NCBI RefSeq assembly: GCF_050315115.1
Contig: NZ_JBNPOJ010000012.1
Coordinates: forward strand, 1 to 49,516
DNA: 49,516 bases
Reading direction: 5' to 3'
DNA from: Peptoniphilus_A sp022767005
Lineage (GTDB): Bacteria; Bacillota; Clostridia; Tissierellales; Peptoniphilaceae
The position numbers and the translations under genes are program-made. This document shows positions 16,002-24,507 of the stretch, in pieces (the first letter of the stretch is position 1; each line of letters opens with the position of its first letter). The notes under the pieces were generated by a model, which worked only from the letters and a program-made list of their open reading frames with translations, made no database searches and was not told the DNA's origin.

Positions 16002-16781
16002 TTAATATACGAATCTCCTAAGTTCCTCTACAATATTTTTATTTCCGCAAATTATTCCGCCAAATCTTTCGCATCCAACTTCTTCGCCATGAATATTTAT
16101 GACTAATCCACCTGCTTCTCTTACTATTAAAGTTCCTGCGGCGTAATCCCAAAGATTTAATCCGTCATCTATAAAGGCATCATACCTCCCACAAGAAGCA
16201 TAACACATTTCAAGTGCAGCAGAGCCTATGTGTCTAATTCCATTTGTATTGTTGTAAATAAATCTTAGCATTTCAAAAGTTTCATCAGCACGGCCAACCC
16301 TTCCTCCGCCAGTTCCTGAACCGATTAAAGCCTCGGAAAAATTTTTACAATCAGAAGTTTTTATTTCACTTCCATTTAATTTTGCACCTTCACCTTTTAT
16401 TGCAGAGAAAAATTCATCTCTAAAGGGGTCGTAAATCGCTCCAATTATAATTTGTGAATTTTCTAAAAGTGCAAGACTTATTACTGAATGATTAAACTCG
16501 TGAACTAAATTAGTTGTTCCGTCAACTGGGTCTAAAACCCAAGTATATTCTTTTATTTCAGATTTTGATTTGTCCTTTTCCTCTGCCAAGAGGTTTGAAC
16601 CTTCTATTAATTTTAAAAGATTTTTTTCTAAAAATTCTTGTACTTTAAAATCAACTTCAGTTACATAATCATTTCTACCCTTCATCTCAAAATTATTCTT
16701 TGGGTCAAGTTCAAAGAAAATTTTTGAGGCATCCTTCATTAACTTTTCAATTTTTATTAATATTTCATGATAATTTATCAT
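16002..16781 (-). CDS. Inositol monophosphatase-family phosphatase
   Basis: This 259-residue Mg-dependent phosphatase belongs to the IMPase/CysQ/SuhB superfamily. Metal ligands appear in the expected order: a Glu in LAEEKDKS, then DPVDGTTNLVHEF, and the C-terminal WDYAAGTLIVREAGG. The second motif fits IMPase-like enzymes. The actual substrate could be inositol phosphate, another sugar phosphate, NADP or PAP; sequence alone does not decide. It follows the M16C protease gene by about 11 bases with a GGAGG site, so they form an operon, although no functional link is obvious. Confidence 0.88.
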   Translation of the reverse strand: MINYHEILIKIEKLMKDASKIFFELDPKNNFEMKGRNDYVTEVDFKVQEFLEKNLLKLIEGSNLLAEEKDKSKSEIKEYTWVLDPVDGTTNLVHEFNHSVISLALLENSQIIIGAIYDPFRDEFFSAIKGEGAKLNGSEIKTSDCKNFSEALIGSGTGGGRVGRADETFEMLRFIYNNTNGIRHIGSAALEMCYASCGRYDAFIDDGLNLWDYAAGTLIVREAGGLVINIHGEEVGCERFGGIICGNKNIVEELRRFVY

Positions 16782-16792
16782 AAAACCTCCAA

Positions 16793-19684
16793 CTATTTAA
16801 TGGACTTAATTTCCTTAAATAGATCTGCACTATCTCTAATTATGCTTTCACTGCCAAAAACTGCGAGATAATTTTTTTTCATAGCTTCATCAAATACTTT
16901 GCCATAGGAATTTAATTTTTCAATATTAGTTTTTAAAGCTTCTCTTTTAGACTTTTCCAAATCTTCTATTGTAAGTCCTGTTATAAATCTTGATAAATTT
17001 ATATCTCCAATTTGCTCTGGTGAAAGAAGTGGGTCAAAGGCATTCATTGAACCAATTATAAAATCTTTTAAGTCTTCGTCTGACATCTTTAAATTTTCGA
17101 CAAAATTTCCAATGGCATCGTAAACTTTTACTGTATTTCTCAAATTTGGATCTCTGTAAGAATAAGTTGCCATTTCACCATTTCGTCCAATATTAATTCC
17201 TGCACCATAGGCTCCACCCTTTGCCCTAATTTCGTTGTGTAGGTAGGATGAATTTAAAATATTTGCAAGAACTGTAAGATCCCCTGAATATTTTATGCCA
17301 AGCTTTTCAAGGTCGTAGCCCTTTGATGCGTAAATAACATTTGAAGTTGTGTAAAGTCCTTCATTTTTATTTTCACATTTAAAATCATAGTCGTTAAATT
17401 TAATATTTTCTACTTTTAATTTGTCTATATAAACTTTTAAATCAGCTTTAATCTTGTTTAAGTCAGAAATATTTCCCACAGTAGAAATTATTAAATTATC
17501 TCTTGCAAATAATTTTTCATAAACTGCCTCTGAATCTTTTTCAAATTCTTCCCATCTATCTTCAAAGTTCTCTGCTAAATCTCTCATAAAATTGTAATAA
17601 TCTAAGCCGCCTATATGAGATTGAATCTCTGCAACTTTTGAGTAATAGGATTTTAAGATTGAAATTATAAATTGATGTCCATTTTGTAACATCGTGGATT
17701 CAATTCTTGATTTTAAAATATTTAAAAGTTCTTTAATTCTCTTCTTTGAATTAAGCATAGAATTGTAAATAATTTCATCTACAATCTCTAGCCCTCTTTT
17801 TACATTCTCTGCTGTGGATTTCATCTTCACATTCATTCTAAGAGAATATTTTTCCTTGTCTTTTGAATCGACATAAACTGTTGGATTAAATGTTATGCCA
17901 CCAGTTGCCTTGTAAATTTCATTATTTAATTCTTCGTAGGAATAGTTCTTGGTATCAATAAGTCCAATTATCGAAAGAAGTAAAGACATTGTTTCAATTT
18001 CTTCCCTTTTTATAAAGGAAATGTCATGTGAAATGGTAGTGTAAACTATTCCATTTGTCTCTTGATTTGATTTTAAATAAATTACATCATCAATTTTGTC
18101 CTCTTCAGGTTTATAATCTGTAACTTTCTCATCTATATCAGAAAGTTCAAGAGATGGAATTGTTTTTTTTGCTTCAAGTGAGTCTTCTTCGCTTTGATAC
18201 TTTTCAAGTTCAATGCTCTTTCTTATAACTTCTTCTCTCTCTTCATTAGACATTTTTTCCTTTATTGTTTGAAGATTTTCCCTTAATTCTTTTTCCTCTC
18301 TGTCATTTTTATTTAGTTCAGGTCTTGCAACTAAATTTACAGAATAAACATTATCTAATAATTTTTCTTTTATATAATTTTCTACAAAATTATCATTTAG
18401 TTTTTCTTTTACTTCATTTAATACATCGTTATAATATAGAGCATCCAGTGGAGATTGATCATATAGCCAAGAATTAAGAGCTCTAATATAATATATTATC
18501 GCCTTTTGTGTGCCGCCACCTTCTCTAAAAATAAATTCAAATTTATTTAAAGTCGCTTCCAAAAGATCTCTATCAATTCCATTTTCCACTAAATCCTTTA
18601 GTGTATTTTTTAAGATTTCTAAAAATTCATCTTTTCTATCTGCATCTGTATTTTTTAAGACTATTGATAAATCAAGTGGAAAAGAAGATGAAGTTTCTGA
18701 ATAGACATCTTCAGCAAGTCCTGCTTCAAAAATCGCCTTTTTAATTGGTGCAGCTTGAGCGTCTATTAAAAGTTCCGCCAAAAAATCACGCATAAATACA
18801 TCTAACTTAGAATCTGCGTAACCAATAGTCCAACCCTTTGAAAGGTAATCAATTTTCTCCTTCATTTCCTCCTTAGATGCAGAAAATGTTATTTCTACAT
18901 CCTTAGTTTCTTTCAATTCATCATTTAAAATAATTTCTGAATTAATCTCCTCTTTATCAAAGTCAGCTAAATAATTTTTATCAATGAAGTCCAGTGCCTC
19001 TTCCATATTTTGATTTCCATAGAGATAAATGTAAGAATTTGATGGATGATAATACTTTTTATGATAATTTTTAAATTCTTCATAGCTTAATGTAGGAATG
19101 AGTTTTGGATCTCCACCTGAATCTACACCATAGCTTGAATTTTCGTGAAGAGCAAAAACCATGGCATCAGACACAATATTTTCTGAAGAGGAATAAACTC
19201 CCTTCATCTCGTTGTAGACAACTCCATTGTATTTTAGTTCATCATCCTTGTTTTTTAAATCGTAATGCCAACCCTCTTGAAGAAATATTTTTTCTTCTTC
19301 GTATATGCTTGGATAAAAAACTGCATCTAAATATACATCCATTAAATTGTAAAAATCTTTTTTGTTTCTGCTTGATACAGGATAAATTGTTTTATCTGGA
19401 AAAGTCATAGCATTTAAAAAAGTTTGTAACGATGACTTGATTAAATCCATAAAGGGTTCTTTAGTTTTAAATTTTCTTGAGCCAGAAAGTACGCAGTGCT
19501 CAACTATATGACATACCCCATTCCCCTTTTCAGGTGGCGTTCTAAAACCAATGCCAAAGGCTTTGTTCTCGTCATTATTTTCAAGAGTAAGTACCCTTGC
19601 TCCAGTTTTTATATGAGAATAGACTTTGCAATTTGATGCAACTTCGTCTATATATTTTTCTTCAATTAATTTATAATTTTTCAC
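16793..19684 (-). CDS. M16C insulinase-family metalloprotease (presequence-protease type)
   Basis: This zinc peptidase of about 963 residues belongs to the M16C (PreP/CymA-like) group. The inverted zinc motif HIVEH lies at about residues 59-63 and is followed by CVLSGSRKF, with the distal Glu in YNEMKGVYSSSEN. Four roughly 230-residue modules are expected in one chain, and a charged helical linker lies around the middle (about 480-540). Such enzymes digest short peptides in a closed chamber; there is no signal peptide, so a cytosolic role is likely. I place the start at GTG 19684, because GGAGGG lies seven bases upstream; the more distal ATG at 19732 lacks a ribosome site. Confidence 0.93.
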   Translation of the reverse strand: MKNYKLIEEKYIDEVASNCKVYSHIKTGARVLTLENNDENKAFGIGFRTPPEKGNGVCHIVEHCVLSGSRKFKTKEPFMDLIKSSLQTFLNAMTFPDKTIYPVSSRNKKDFYNLMDVYLDAVFYPSIYEEEKIFLQEGWHYDLKNKDDELKYNGVVYNEMKGVYSSSENIVSDAMVFALHENSSYGVDSGGDPKLIPTLSYEEFKNYHKKYYHPSNSYIYLYGNQNMEEALDFIDKNYLADFDKEEINSEIILNDELKETKDVEITFSASKEEMKEKIDYLSKGWTIGYADSKLDVFMRDFLAELLIDAQAAPIKKAIFEAGLAEDVYSETSSSFPLDLSIVLKNTDADRKDEFLEILKNTLKDLVENGIDRDLLEATLNKFEFIFREGGGTQKAIIYYIRALNSWLYDQSPLDALYYNDVLNEVKEKLNDNFVENYIKEKLLDNVYSVNLVARPELNKNDREEKELRENLQTIKEKMSNEEREEVIRKSIELEKYQSEEDSLEAKKTIPSLELSDIDEKVTDYKPEEDKIDDVIYLKSNQETNGIVYTTISHDISFIKREEIETMSLLLSIIGLIDTKNYSYEELNNEIYKATGGITFNPTVYVDSKDKEKYSLRMNVKMKSTAENVKRGLEIVDEIIYNSMLNSKKRIKELLNILKSRIESTMLQNGHQFIISILKSYYSKVAEIQSHIGGLDYYNFMRDLAENFEDRWEEFEKDSEAVYEKLFARDNLIISTVGNISDLNKIKADLKVYIDKLKVENIKFNDYDFKCENKNEGLYTTSNVIYASKGYDLEKLGIKYSGDLTVLANILNSSYLHNEIRAKGGAYGAGINIGRNGEMATYSYRDPNLRNTVKVYDAIGNFVENLKMSDEDLKDFIIGSMNAFDPLLSPEQIGDINLSRFITGLTIEDLEKSKREALKTNIEKLNSYGKVFDEAMKKNYLAVFGSESIIRDSADLFKEIKSIK

Positions 19685-19703
19685 GTTAATCCCTCCATTT
19701 GTT

Positions 19704-19732
19704 ATTATACTTGTAATAAAACAATTTAACAA
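19704..19732 (-). promoter_or_regulatory. Sigma-A promoter of the M16C protease operon
   Basis: On the minus strand TTGTTA (19732-19727) and TATAAT (19709-19704) are 17 bases apart, about 20 bases before the GTG start. A possible divergent promoter on the plus strand (TTGTAA at 19711, TAGAAT at 19735, 18-base spacing) overlaps it and could serve the next gene. Confidence 0.7.
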
Positions 19733-19791
19733 ATTAGAATTAATAAATTAATGATTGTTAAAATTGGGTAAACTTAAACTGAGGTGAGATT

Positions 19792-21309
19792 ATGTCAAAA
19801 AAAGATGACATTAAAAAATTAGCAATTGCAGCTGCAACAATTTCTGCTGCTATTTTTGCTGCAAAAAAAGTCTCCGATGATGAAGTGAAAATTCTCATGC
19901 CAAATCGTGACGAAAACTCAAAAGCTTACTTACTTGGCGATGGTTTTGGCAATTTAGCCCTAGCTTACGCTCTTATTAATCACGCAAATCTAAATCCTCT
20001 TAATATAAATATTTACACAAAGCACTTTAATGAATTTATAAAAATAAATGAAGGCGAAAATAATTACGAAACCTTTGACAATAGATTTTCAGAATTTAAT
20101 TTTAAAAATACCTTAGAAATGCTAAAAAATATTTTAAATGAAGATGAAGTAAATAATATTTTAAAAAAAATGGAAAAAAAGGAAAAACCAATTATTTTAG
20201 GTTTGTCTTTGAATCAATTTTTAAAAGTAAATAATGTAGACGAAAATAGCAAAAGAAAATTATATAAACTACTACTATCTCCCATTGATTTTGACGATAA
20301 AAGTTCCATTGAAAAATACTTTTTGTTCTCTGACTTTTTAGATTCAAATTTATTTTATTATTTAGCAAGCATCTACAATTTAAAGGCAACTTCTCCCGTA
20401 TCTGAATTAAGGGAAGCTATAATTGATTATATTGGTTCAGAAAATTATTTTGACTTAAATTCAGATAAAATTCACAAAATTATTAAGGATTATTTAAAAA
20501 AACTTGGCGTTAATTTTTATGAAGATTATAAATTTATAGACTTTAATTCAACTGATAATTATGTAGATAAGCTCACTTTTGAAAAAAATGAACAAATAGA
20601 TGAAGTTTACACTGATTTAAAGGACATTATTTCCATTGAATCGCCAACATATTTATCAAATTTGGCACTTGGAAATACTACTAATATCCCTGAAAAAATT
20701 TTAAATACTTACTTTTCAAAGGATAATTATTCTTCTCAAAATATTTACAAAGAAATCGAAGGAAAGACTACTGACTCATCGATCCTCTATGTGAATTTAG
20801 AATTTTCTGACGACTCCTTTATAAATAAATTAAAGAAAAATTTGCAAGATAGCGACTTCTTTATTTTCAAAGTAAAGTCTGGTATCTCTGCAAAAATAAT
20901 TGGAAATAGAGTGATTTTAAAAGTTTTAAATCCCAATAAAAACTCTATTTTTGTTGGAAATGTCTTTAATGCATTAAATGGCGAGGACTTTTTCTTTGAG
21001 CTTATTAAGTTGTTTAATTTGGAAGAAAAATATGCCGATCTTAGATTTAATCTTAAAAATGTAAGTATTTCAGTTTTTGAAAACTACAAAAAAATTCCTG
21101 GTGAAAGTTATAATAGAAGTGTAAATAAAATTTGTAATTTGTTTTTCATTTCTTCAAAAAATTCTGACTTTGGAGAACTTTATTCAATAGAAAAATTAGT
21201 GCAACAGGGCATAAAAAATGCCCACGACATAATGGGCATTGACCACTTAGAAGTTTTTGAAAAGGACCTTTCTAAGATTGAAATTTTAAAATTTATTAAT
21301 AACCTATAA
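19792..21309 (+). CDS. Diverged oleate hydratase-family (MCRA-like) protein, probably altered activity
   Basis: This 505-residue protein was recognised only by pattern. It resembles FAD-dependent oleate hydratase in the same order along the chain: a Rossmann-type loop AYLLGDGFGNLALAYAL (residues 45-61), a segment SKRKLYKLLLSP...IEKYF...DFLDSNLFYYLASIY (about 153-195), SELREAIIDYI (204-214), DLKDIISIESPTYLSN (about 275-290) and a C-terminal NSDFGELYSIEKLVQQGIKNAHDIMG (about 457-482). The RGGREM-type flavin loop of true hydratases is not present; the aligned stretch reads EGENNYETFDNRF. It is about 80 residues shorter than typical hydratases. Residues 8-23 are Ala-rich and hydrophobic and may attach it to the membrane. 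It is monocistronic and stands between unrelated operons. An enzymatic role is unproven. Confidence 0.6.
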   Translation: MSKKDDIKKLAIAAATISAAIFAAKKVSDDEVKILMPNRDENSKAYLLGDGFGNLALAYALINHANLNPLNINIYTKHFNEFIKINEGENNYETFDNRFSEFNFKNTLEMLKNILNEDEVNNILKKMEKKEKPIILGLSLNQFLKVNNVDENSKRKLYKLLLSPIDFDDKSSIEKYFLFSDFLDSNLFYYLASIYNLKATSPVSELREAIIDYIGSENYFDLNSDKIHKIIKDYLKKLGVNFYEDYKFIDFNSTDNYVDKLTFEKNEQIDEVYTDLKDIISIESPTYLSNLALGNTTNIPEKILNTYFSKDNYSSQNIYKEIEGKTTDSSILYVNLEFSDDSFINKLKKNLQDSDFFIFKVKSGISAKIIGNRVILKVLNPNKNSIFVGNVFNALNGEDFFFELIKLFNLEEKYADLRFNLKNVSISVFENYKKIPGESYNRSVNKICNLFFISSKNSDFGELYSIEKLVQQGIKNAHDIMGIDHLEVFEKDLSKIEILKFINNL

Positions 21310-21332
21310 AAGTGCAGAAATGCACTTTTATA
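21308..21332. terminator. Bidirectional terminator between the hydratase-like gene and tsaD
   Basis: AAAAGTGCA and TGCACTTTT form a 9-bp stem with a short GAAA loop, with T-rich tracts on both strands. It follows the plus-strand gene directly, and also lies about 45 bases after the tsaD stop on the minus strand. Confidence 0.85.
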
Positions 21333-21374
21333 TTGCAAACTTTTATAATGGCTCTTGCAAATGCTCAATCAAAA

Positions 21375-22373
21375 TTATTTTAACCCTAAATTAGGATTTG
21401 CAAAATTGTTTTCATCAACTTTGCCTGCAATGTACTCGTAATATGCAGCTGAGGCAATCATTGCTGCGTTATCTGTGCAAAGTTTTAAATCTGGATAAAA
21501 TATTTTTATATTTTCAGATTTGCCCCTTTCTTCAAAAGCTTCTCTAATTCTTGAATTTGCAGAAACTCCTCCGCAAAGAACAATTTTATCCATCTTAGTT
21601 TCTCTAGCAAGTCTAAAGGACTTTTCAATTAAAACATCAACTATTGCCTCTTGAAAGGACTTACAAACATCTTCTACAACTATTTTTTCTCCTCGAAGTT
21701 TTGCACTATTTAAATAATTTAAAACAGCAGTTTTAAGCCCGCTAAAAGAGAAATTATAATTGTCTTCCTTTATCATTACCCTTGGAAATTCAATTGTTTC
21801 CTTTCCCTTTTTTGCAAGAGAATCAATAACTGGACCTCCTGGATAAGCTAACCCTAAAGACCTTGCAACCTTATCAAAGGCTTCTCCCACTGCATCGTCC
21901 ACAGTTCTGCCATGAAGTGTGAAATCCACATAATCCTTTACTTCGATTAAATAAGTGTGTCCACCAGAGATTATTAATCCAACAAAGGGTGGCTCCAATT
22001 CTTTAAAGGAAATATAATTTGCACACACGTGGCCAACTATATGATTCACACCGACAAAGGGCTTGCCTGTAGAAAGTGCAAGAGCTTTTCCCGCACTAAG
22101 TCCAACTAAAAGTGCACCAATAAGTCCTGGTCCCTTTGTTGCTGCTATAATATCTATGTCTGATAATTTTACTCCTGCTTCCTCAAGACCTTCCTTTAAA
22201 ACTGTGTTAATAGCTTCAACATGTTGTCTTGATGCAATTTCAGGCACAACTCCGCCAAATTTTTTGTGAGTATCAATTTGGGATGCAATTACATTAGAGT
22301 AAACTTTGCGGCCATCTTCCACGACGGCCACTGAAGTTTCATCACATGAGGATTCTACTGCCAAAATTTTCAT
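21375..22373 (-). CDS. tsaD: tRNA N6-threonylcarbamoyladenosine transferase subunit TsaD
   Basis: TsaD transfers the threonylcarbamoyl group to A37 of ANN-decoding tRNAs as part of the TsaBDE machinery. The 332-residue protein begins ILAVESSCDETSVAVV and carries the metal-binding pair His-111 and His-115 in GVNHIVGHV, with ISGGHTYL and the C-terminal CGGVSANSRIRE and CTDNAAMIA motifs. The ASKHA fold is complete. GGAGGGAG precedes the ATG, which comes just 4 bases after rimI. Gene order tsaE-tsaB-rimI-tsaD is the common Firmicutes arrangement. Confidence 0.97.
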   Translation of the reverse strand: MKILAVESSCDETSVAVVEDGRKVYSNVIASQIDTHKKFGGVVPEIASRQHVEAINTVLKEGLEEAGVKLSDIDIIAATKGPGLIGALLVGLSAGKALALSTGKPFVGVNHIVGHVCANYISFKELEPPFVGLIISGGHTYLIEVKDYVDFTLHGRTVDDAVGEAFDKVARSLGLAYPGGPVIDSLAKKGKETIEFPRVMIKEDNYNFSFSGLKTAVLNYLNSAKLRGEKIVVEDVCKSFQEAIVDVLIEKSFRLARETKMDKIVLCGGVSANSRIREAFEERGKSENIKIFYPDLKLCTDNAAMIASAAYYEYIAGKVDENNFANPNLGLK

Positions 22374-22377
22374 CTCA

Positions 22378-22812
22378 TCACTCCCTCCACATTATATAAG
22401 CATCTCTGTCAATGCCATAATAATCATTTCTTTTTCCTAAGATTTTAAAATTATATTTTCTGTATAAATTAAATGCAATTTTATTTTTTTCTTCAACTTC
22501 TAAAGTAATCTTTAGTTTCTTTTCATCTGCCATCTTTGTCAAAAAATCAAAGAGGTCGAGAGAAATTTTTTGCCCACGAAATTCACTTTTTACAGCTACA
22601 TTTGCAATGTGTATCTCGTCAAATACTATCATATAACTAATATAACCTGCGATTTTTCTATCTACTTCAGTAATTATGATATCCTGCAAATCATCTTTTA
22701 CAATTGCATTTTCTATGGAATTTTTTGACCATGGAAACTCAAAGTTTTCTACTTCGATTTCATAAATTGCATCTACATCCTTTTTATTTGCTATTCTCGT
22801 GATTTTTTTCAT
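22378..22812 (-). CDS. rimI: GNAT acetyltransferase RimI (ribosomal protein N-alpha-acetyltransferase type)
   Basis: This 144-residue GNAT-fold protein has the acetyl-CoA loop in the form VKSEFRGQKISLDLFDFL (about 73-90) and the ALTLEVEEKNKIAFNLYRKYNF-type C-terminal block (here KITLEVEEKNKIAFNLYRKY). RimI acetylates the N-terminus of S18 in E. coli; in Firmicutes the target is less clear. Its ATG lies 29 bp inside the tsaB gene in another frame, with a weak AGG-containing site, so translation is probably coupled. Its place between tsaB and tsaD supports the assignment. Confidence 0.9.
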   Translation of the reverse strand: MKKITRIANKKDVDAIYEIEVENFEFPWSKNSIENAIVKDDLQDIIITEVDRKIAGYISYMIVFDEIHIANVAVKSEFRGQKISLDLFDFLTKMADEKKLKITLEVEEKNKIAFNLYRKYNFKILGKRNDYYGIDRDAYIMWRE

Positions 22813-23458
22813 ATTGTGCTTCTGCCTGAGAAATTTTTAAATAATTGGGCACTAAATTAAATGCGTCCATTGGACCATTTTTTTCGTAATCAAGTAAGCC
22901 AAGCTTTGCAATATTTGCTCCCCTCATATTTTTATTTTTTGAGAGCTTTCCTCCCTTAATTTTTTCAATAAATTTATCGCCGTCAAGACCTGAAATTGTA
23001 ATTTCTTCGTATTTATTTAATTCACCTTTAAATTTTTCAAAAGAAAGAATTTCATCTTCAAATAAAATTTCTGGTTTTTCTTCATTTTTTATTATTGATG
23101 CATAGACATTTCCTCGTCTCGCATCCACAATAGTTGCAACAATTCCATAATCAGACATTCCATTTGCAACAAGAGAAGAAACTCCAATTACATCTTTATC
23201 TAAAGCAAAGGCCATTACCTTGGCAATAGTTATTCCTATTCGTAGTCCCGTAAAGGATCCAGGCCCAATTCCCACCGCAATTAAATCAATATCATCTAAT
23301 GTAAATTCAAATTTTCTAAAAATTTCTTCAATCATATCTGTAACAGATTCTGAATGAGCAATTCTACCCGCTAAATTATAATCGCATAATACTTCATTAT
23401 CTTCAATTAATCCAATTGCAGTTGTCTTTGTAGAAGTATCAATTCCCAAAACTTTCAT
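22784..23458 (-). CDS. tsaB: tRNA threonylcarbamoyladenosine biosynthesis protein TsaB
   Basis: TsaB is the inactive ASKHA paralogue that scaffolds TsaD in t6A synthesis. The 224-residue protein begins VLGIDTSTKTTAIGLIED and shows the family segments AVGIGPGSFTGLRIGIT (about 62-78) and VDARRGNVYASI (about 116-127). It lacks the metal-binding histidines of TsaD. The start overlaps the end of tsaE by 20 bp and its 3' end overlaps rimI, so the whole set is tightly packed. Confidence 0.95.
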   Translation of the reverse strand: MKVLGIDTSTKTTAIGLIEDNEVLCDYNLAGRIAHSESVTDMIEEIFRKFEFTLDDIDLIAVGIGPGSFTGLRIGITIAKVMAFALDKDVIGVSSLVANGMSDYGIVATIVDARRGNVYASIIKNEEKPEILFEDEILSFEKFKGELNKYEEITISGLDGDKFIEKIKGGKLSKNKNMRGANIAKLGLLDYEKNGPMDAFNLVPNYLKISQAEAQYEKNHENSK

Positions 23459-23897
23459 CTAATTTCTCCTTCAGCTTTTCAAATCTACTGCCAATAAAGT
23501 TAATTTCAAGCTTTCTTTTATCTTCTTTTGATGAAATATTTATCTCAATGTATTCTTCTGGAAGGGCATCTTTAATTTTCTCAGCCCATTCAACAACTGT
23601 AACTCCCTCAGAATAAAAATATTCATCGAAGCCAAGATAATCCATATCTACTTTATCGTCCAATCTATAAGTGTCTATATGATATAGATTAACCTTTCCA
23701 TAATATTCATTTACTATTGTAAAAGTAGGGCTAGTTACATAATCCTCTATGCCAAGTCCAAGGGCAATACTTTTTGTGAGAGTAGTCTTTCCCGCTCCCA
23801 AATCACCATTTAAACAAAGAACATCTCCTGGATTCAAATTTTCGCCCAAAAATTTCCCAAATCTTTCCGTTTCTTCTAAATTATTTAACTTTATCAT
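23439..23897 (-). CDS. tsaE: tRNA threonylcarbamoyladenosine biosynthesis ATPase TsaE
   Basis: TsaE is the small P-loop ATPase that drives the TsaBD complex. The 152-residue protein carries Walker A LNGDLGAGKTTLTKSIA (about 29-45), then SPTFTIVNEY and YHIDTYRLD, and the VTVVEWAEKI motif with its conserved Trp-Ala-Glu. The ATG lies 17 bp inside the upstream nitroreductase gene and has GAGG upstream. No threonylcarbamoyl-AMP synthase (TsaC/Sua5) is in the window. Confidence 0.95.
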   Translation of the reverse strand: MIKLNNLEETERFGKFLGENLNPGDVLCLNGDLGAGKTTLTKSIALGLGIEDYVTSPTFTIVNEYYGKVNLYHIDTYRLDDKVDMDYLGFDEYFYSEGVTVVEWAEKIKDALPEEYIEINISSKEDKRKLEINFIGSRFEKLKEKLDESFGN

Positions 23898-24414
23898 TTA
23901 GATCCTCAAATACAACTTCTTTATATTCAAAGGGAACTTTTTCTGACTTTTCTTCTGCTGGATGACCAATTCCAATTACACGCTCAACATCAAATTTATC
24001 CTCTAAGCCAAAAAATTCACGCAAAAATTTTTGTGCAGTAATTCCACTTTCGTGCTTTGCATCAACAACATTTGCCCAAGTTGCCCCTAAATCTAAATCA
24101 GCTGCAGCAAGCAAAATAAAAGTTGCAGCAATAGATGCATCTTGATGATTTGTATTTGGTGCAATTTCACTATCTGTTAAAACAGCAATGGCAACATTGG
24201 CGCCACTTAAAAAGGCTGCACCATTTTTTTTATAATGAGAAAGCTCTTCAAGTCTTTTTTTATCTCTAATAATTATATATCTAACTGAATTTCTATGTTT
24301 TGCCGTCGGAGCGTGCAGTGCAATATTTAAAATTTCTCTTAAATCTTTTTCAGAAACCTCTTCGTCAGTAAATTTTCTTATACTTCTTCTCTTTTCAACT
24401 AATTCTAAAAGCAT
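23881..24414 (-). CDS. Nitroreductase-family flavoprotein
   Basis: This 177-residue protein has the FMN-binding start MLLELVEKRRSIRKFTDEEV, followed by LNIALHAPTAKHRNSVRYIII and a C-terminal IGHPAEEK element. It would bind FMN as a dimer and reduce nitro compounds, quinones or similar acceptors with NAD(P)H; the physiological substrate is not known for this family. It is the first gene of the operon that continues into tsaE, tsaB, rimI and tsaD, with GAGGTG and an upstream TGTTATAAT extended -10 near 24431. Its link to tRNA modification is only positional. Confidence 0.9.
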   Translation of the reverse strand: MLLELVEKRRSIRKFTDEEVSEKDLREILNIALHAPTAKHRNSVRYIIIRDKKRLEELSHYKKNGAAFLSGANVAIAVLTDSEIAPNTNHQDASIAATFILLAAADLDLGATWANVVDAKHESGITAQKFLREFFGLEDKFDVERVIGIGHPAEEKSEKVPFEYKEVVFEDLNDKVK

Positions 24415-24507
24415 TTTATCACCTCAAAATATTATAACATATGTTAAATTCTAATTTTAATTTTGAATTAAAATCTTACTAATAAACTCCACCATAATAG
24501 CAATTAA

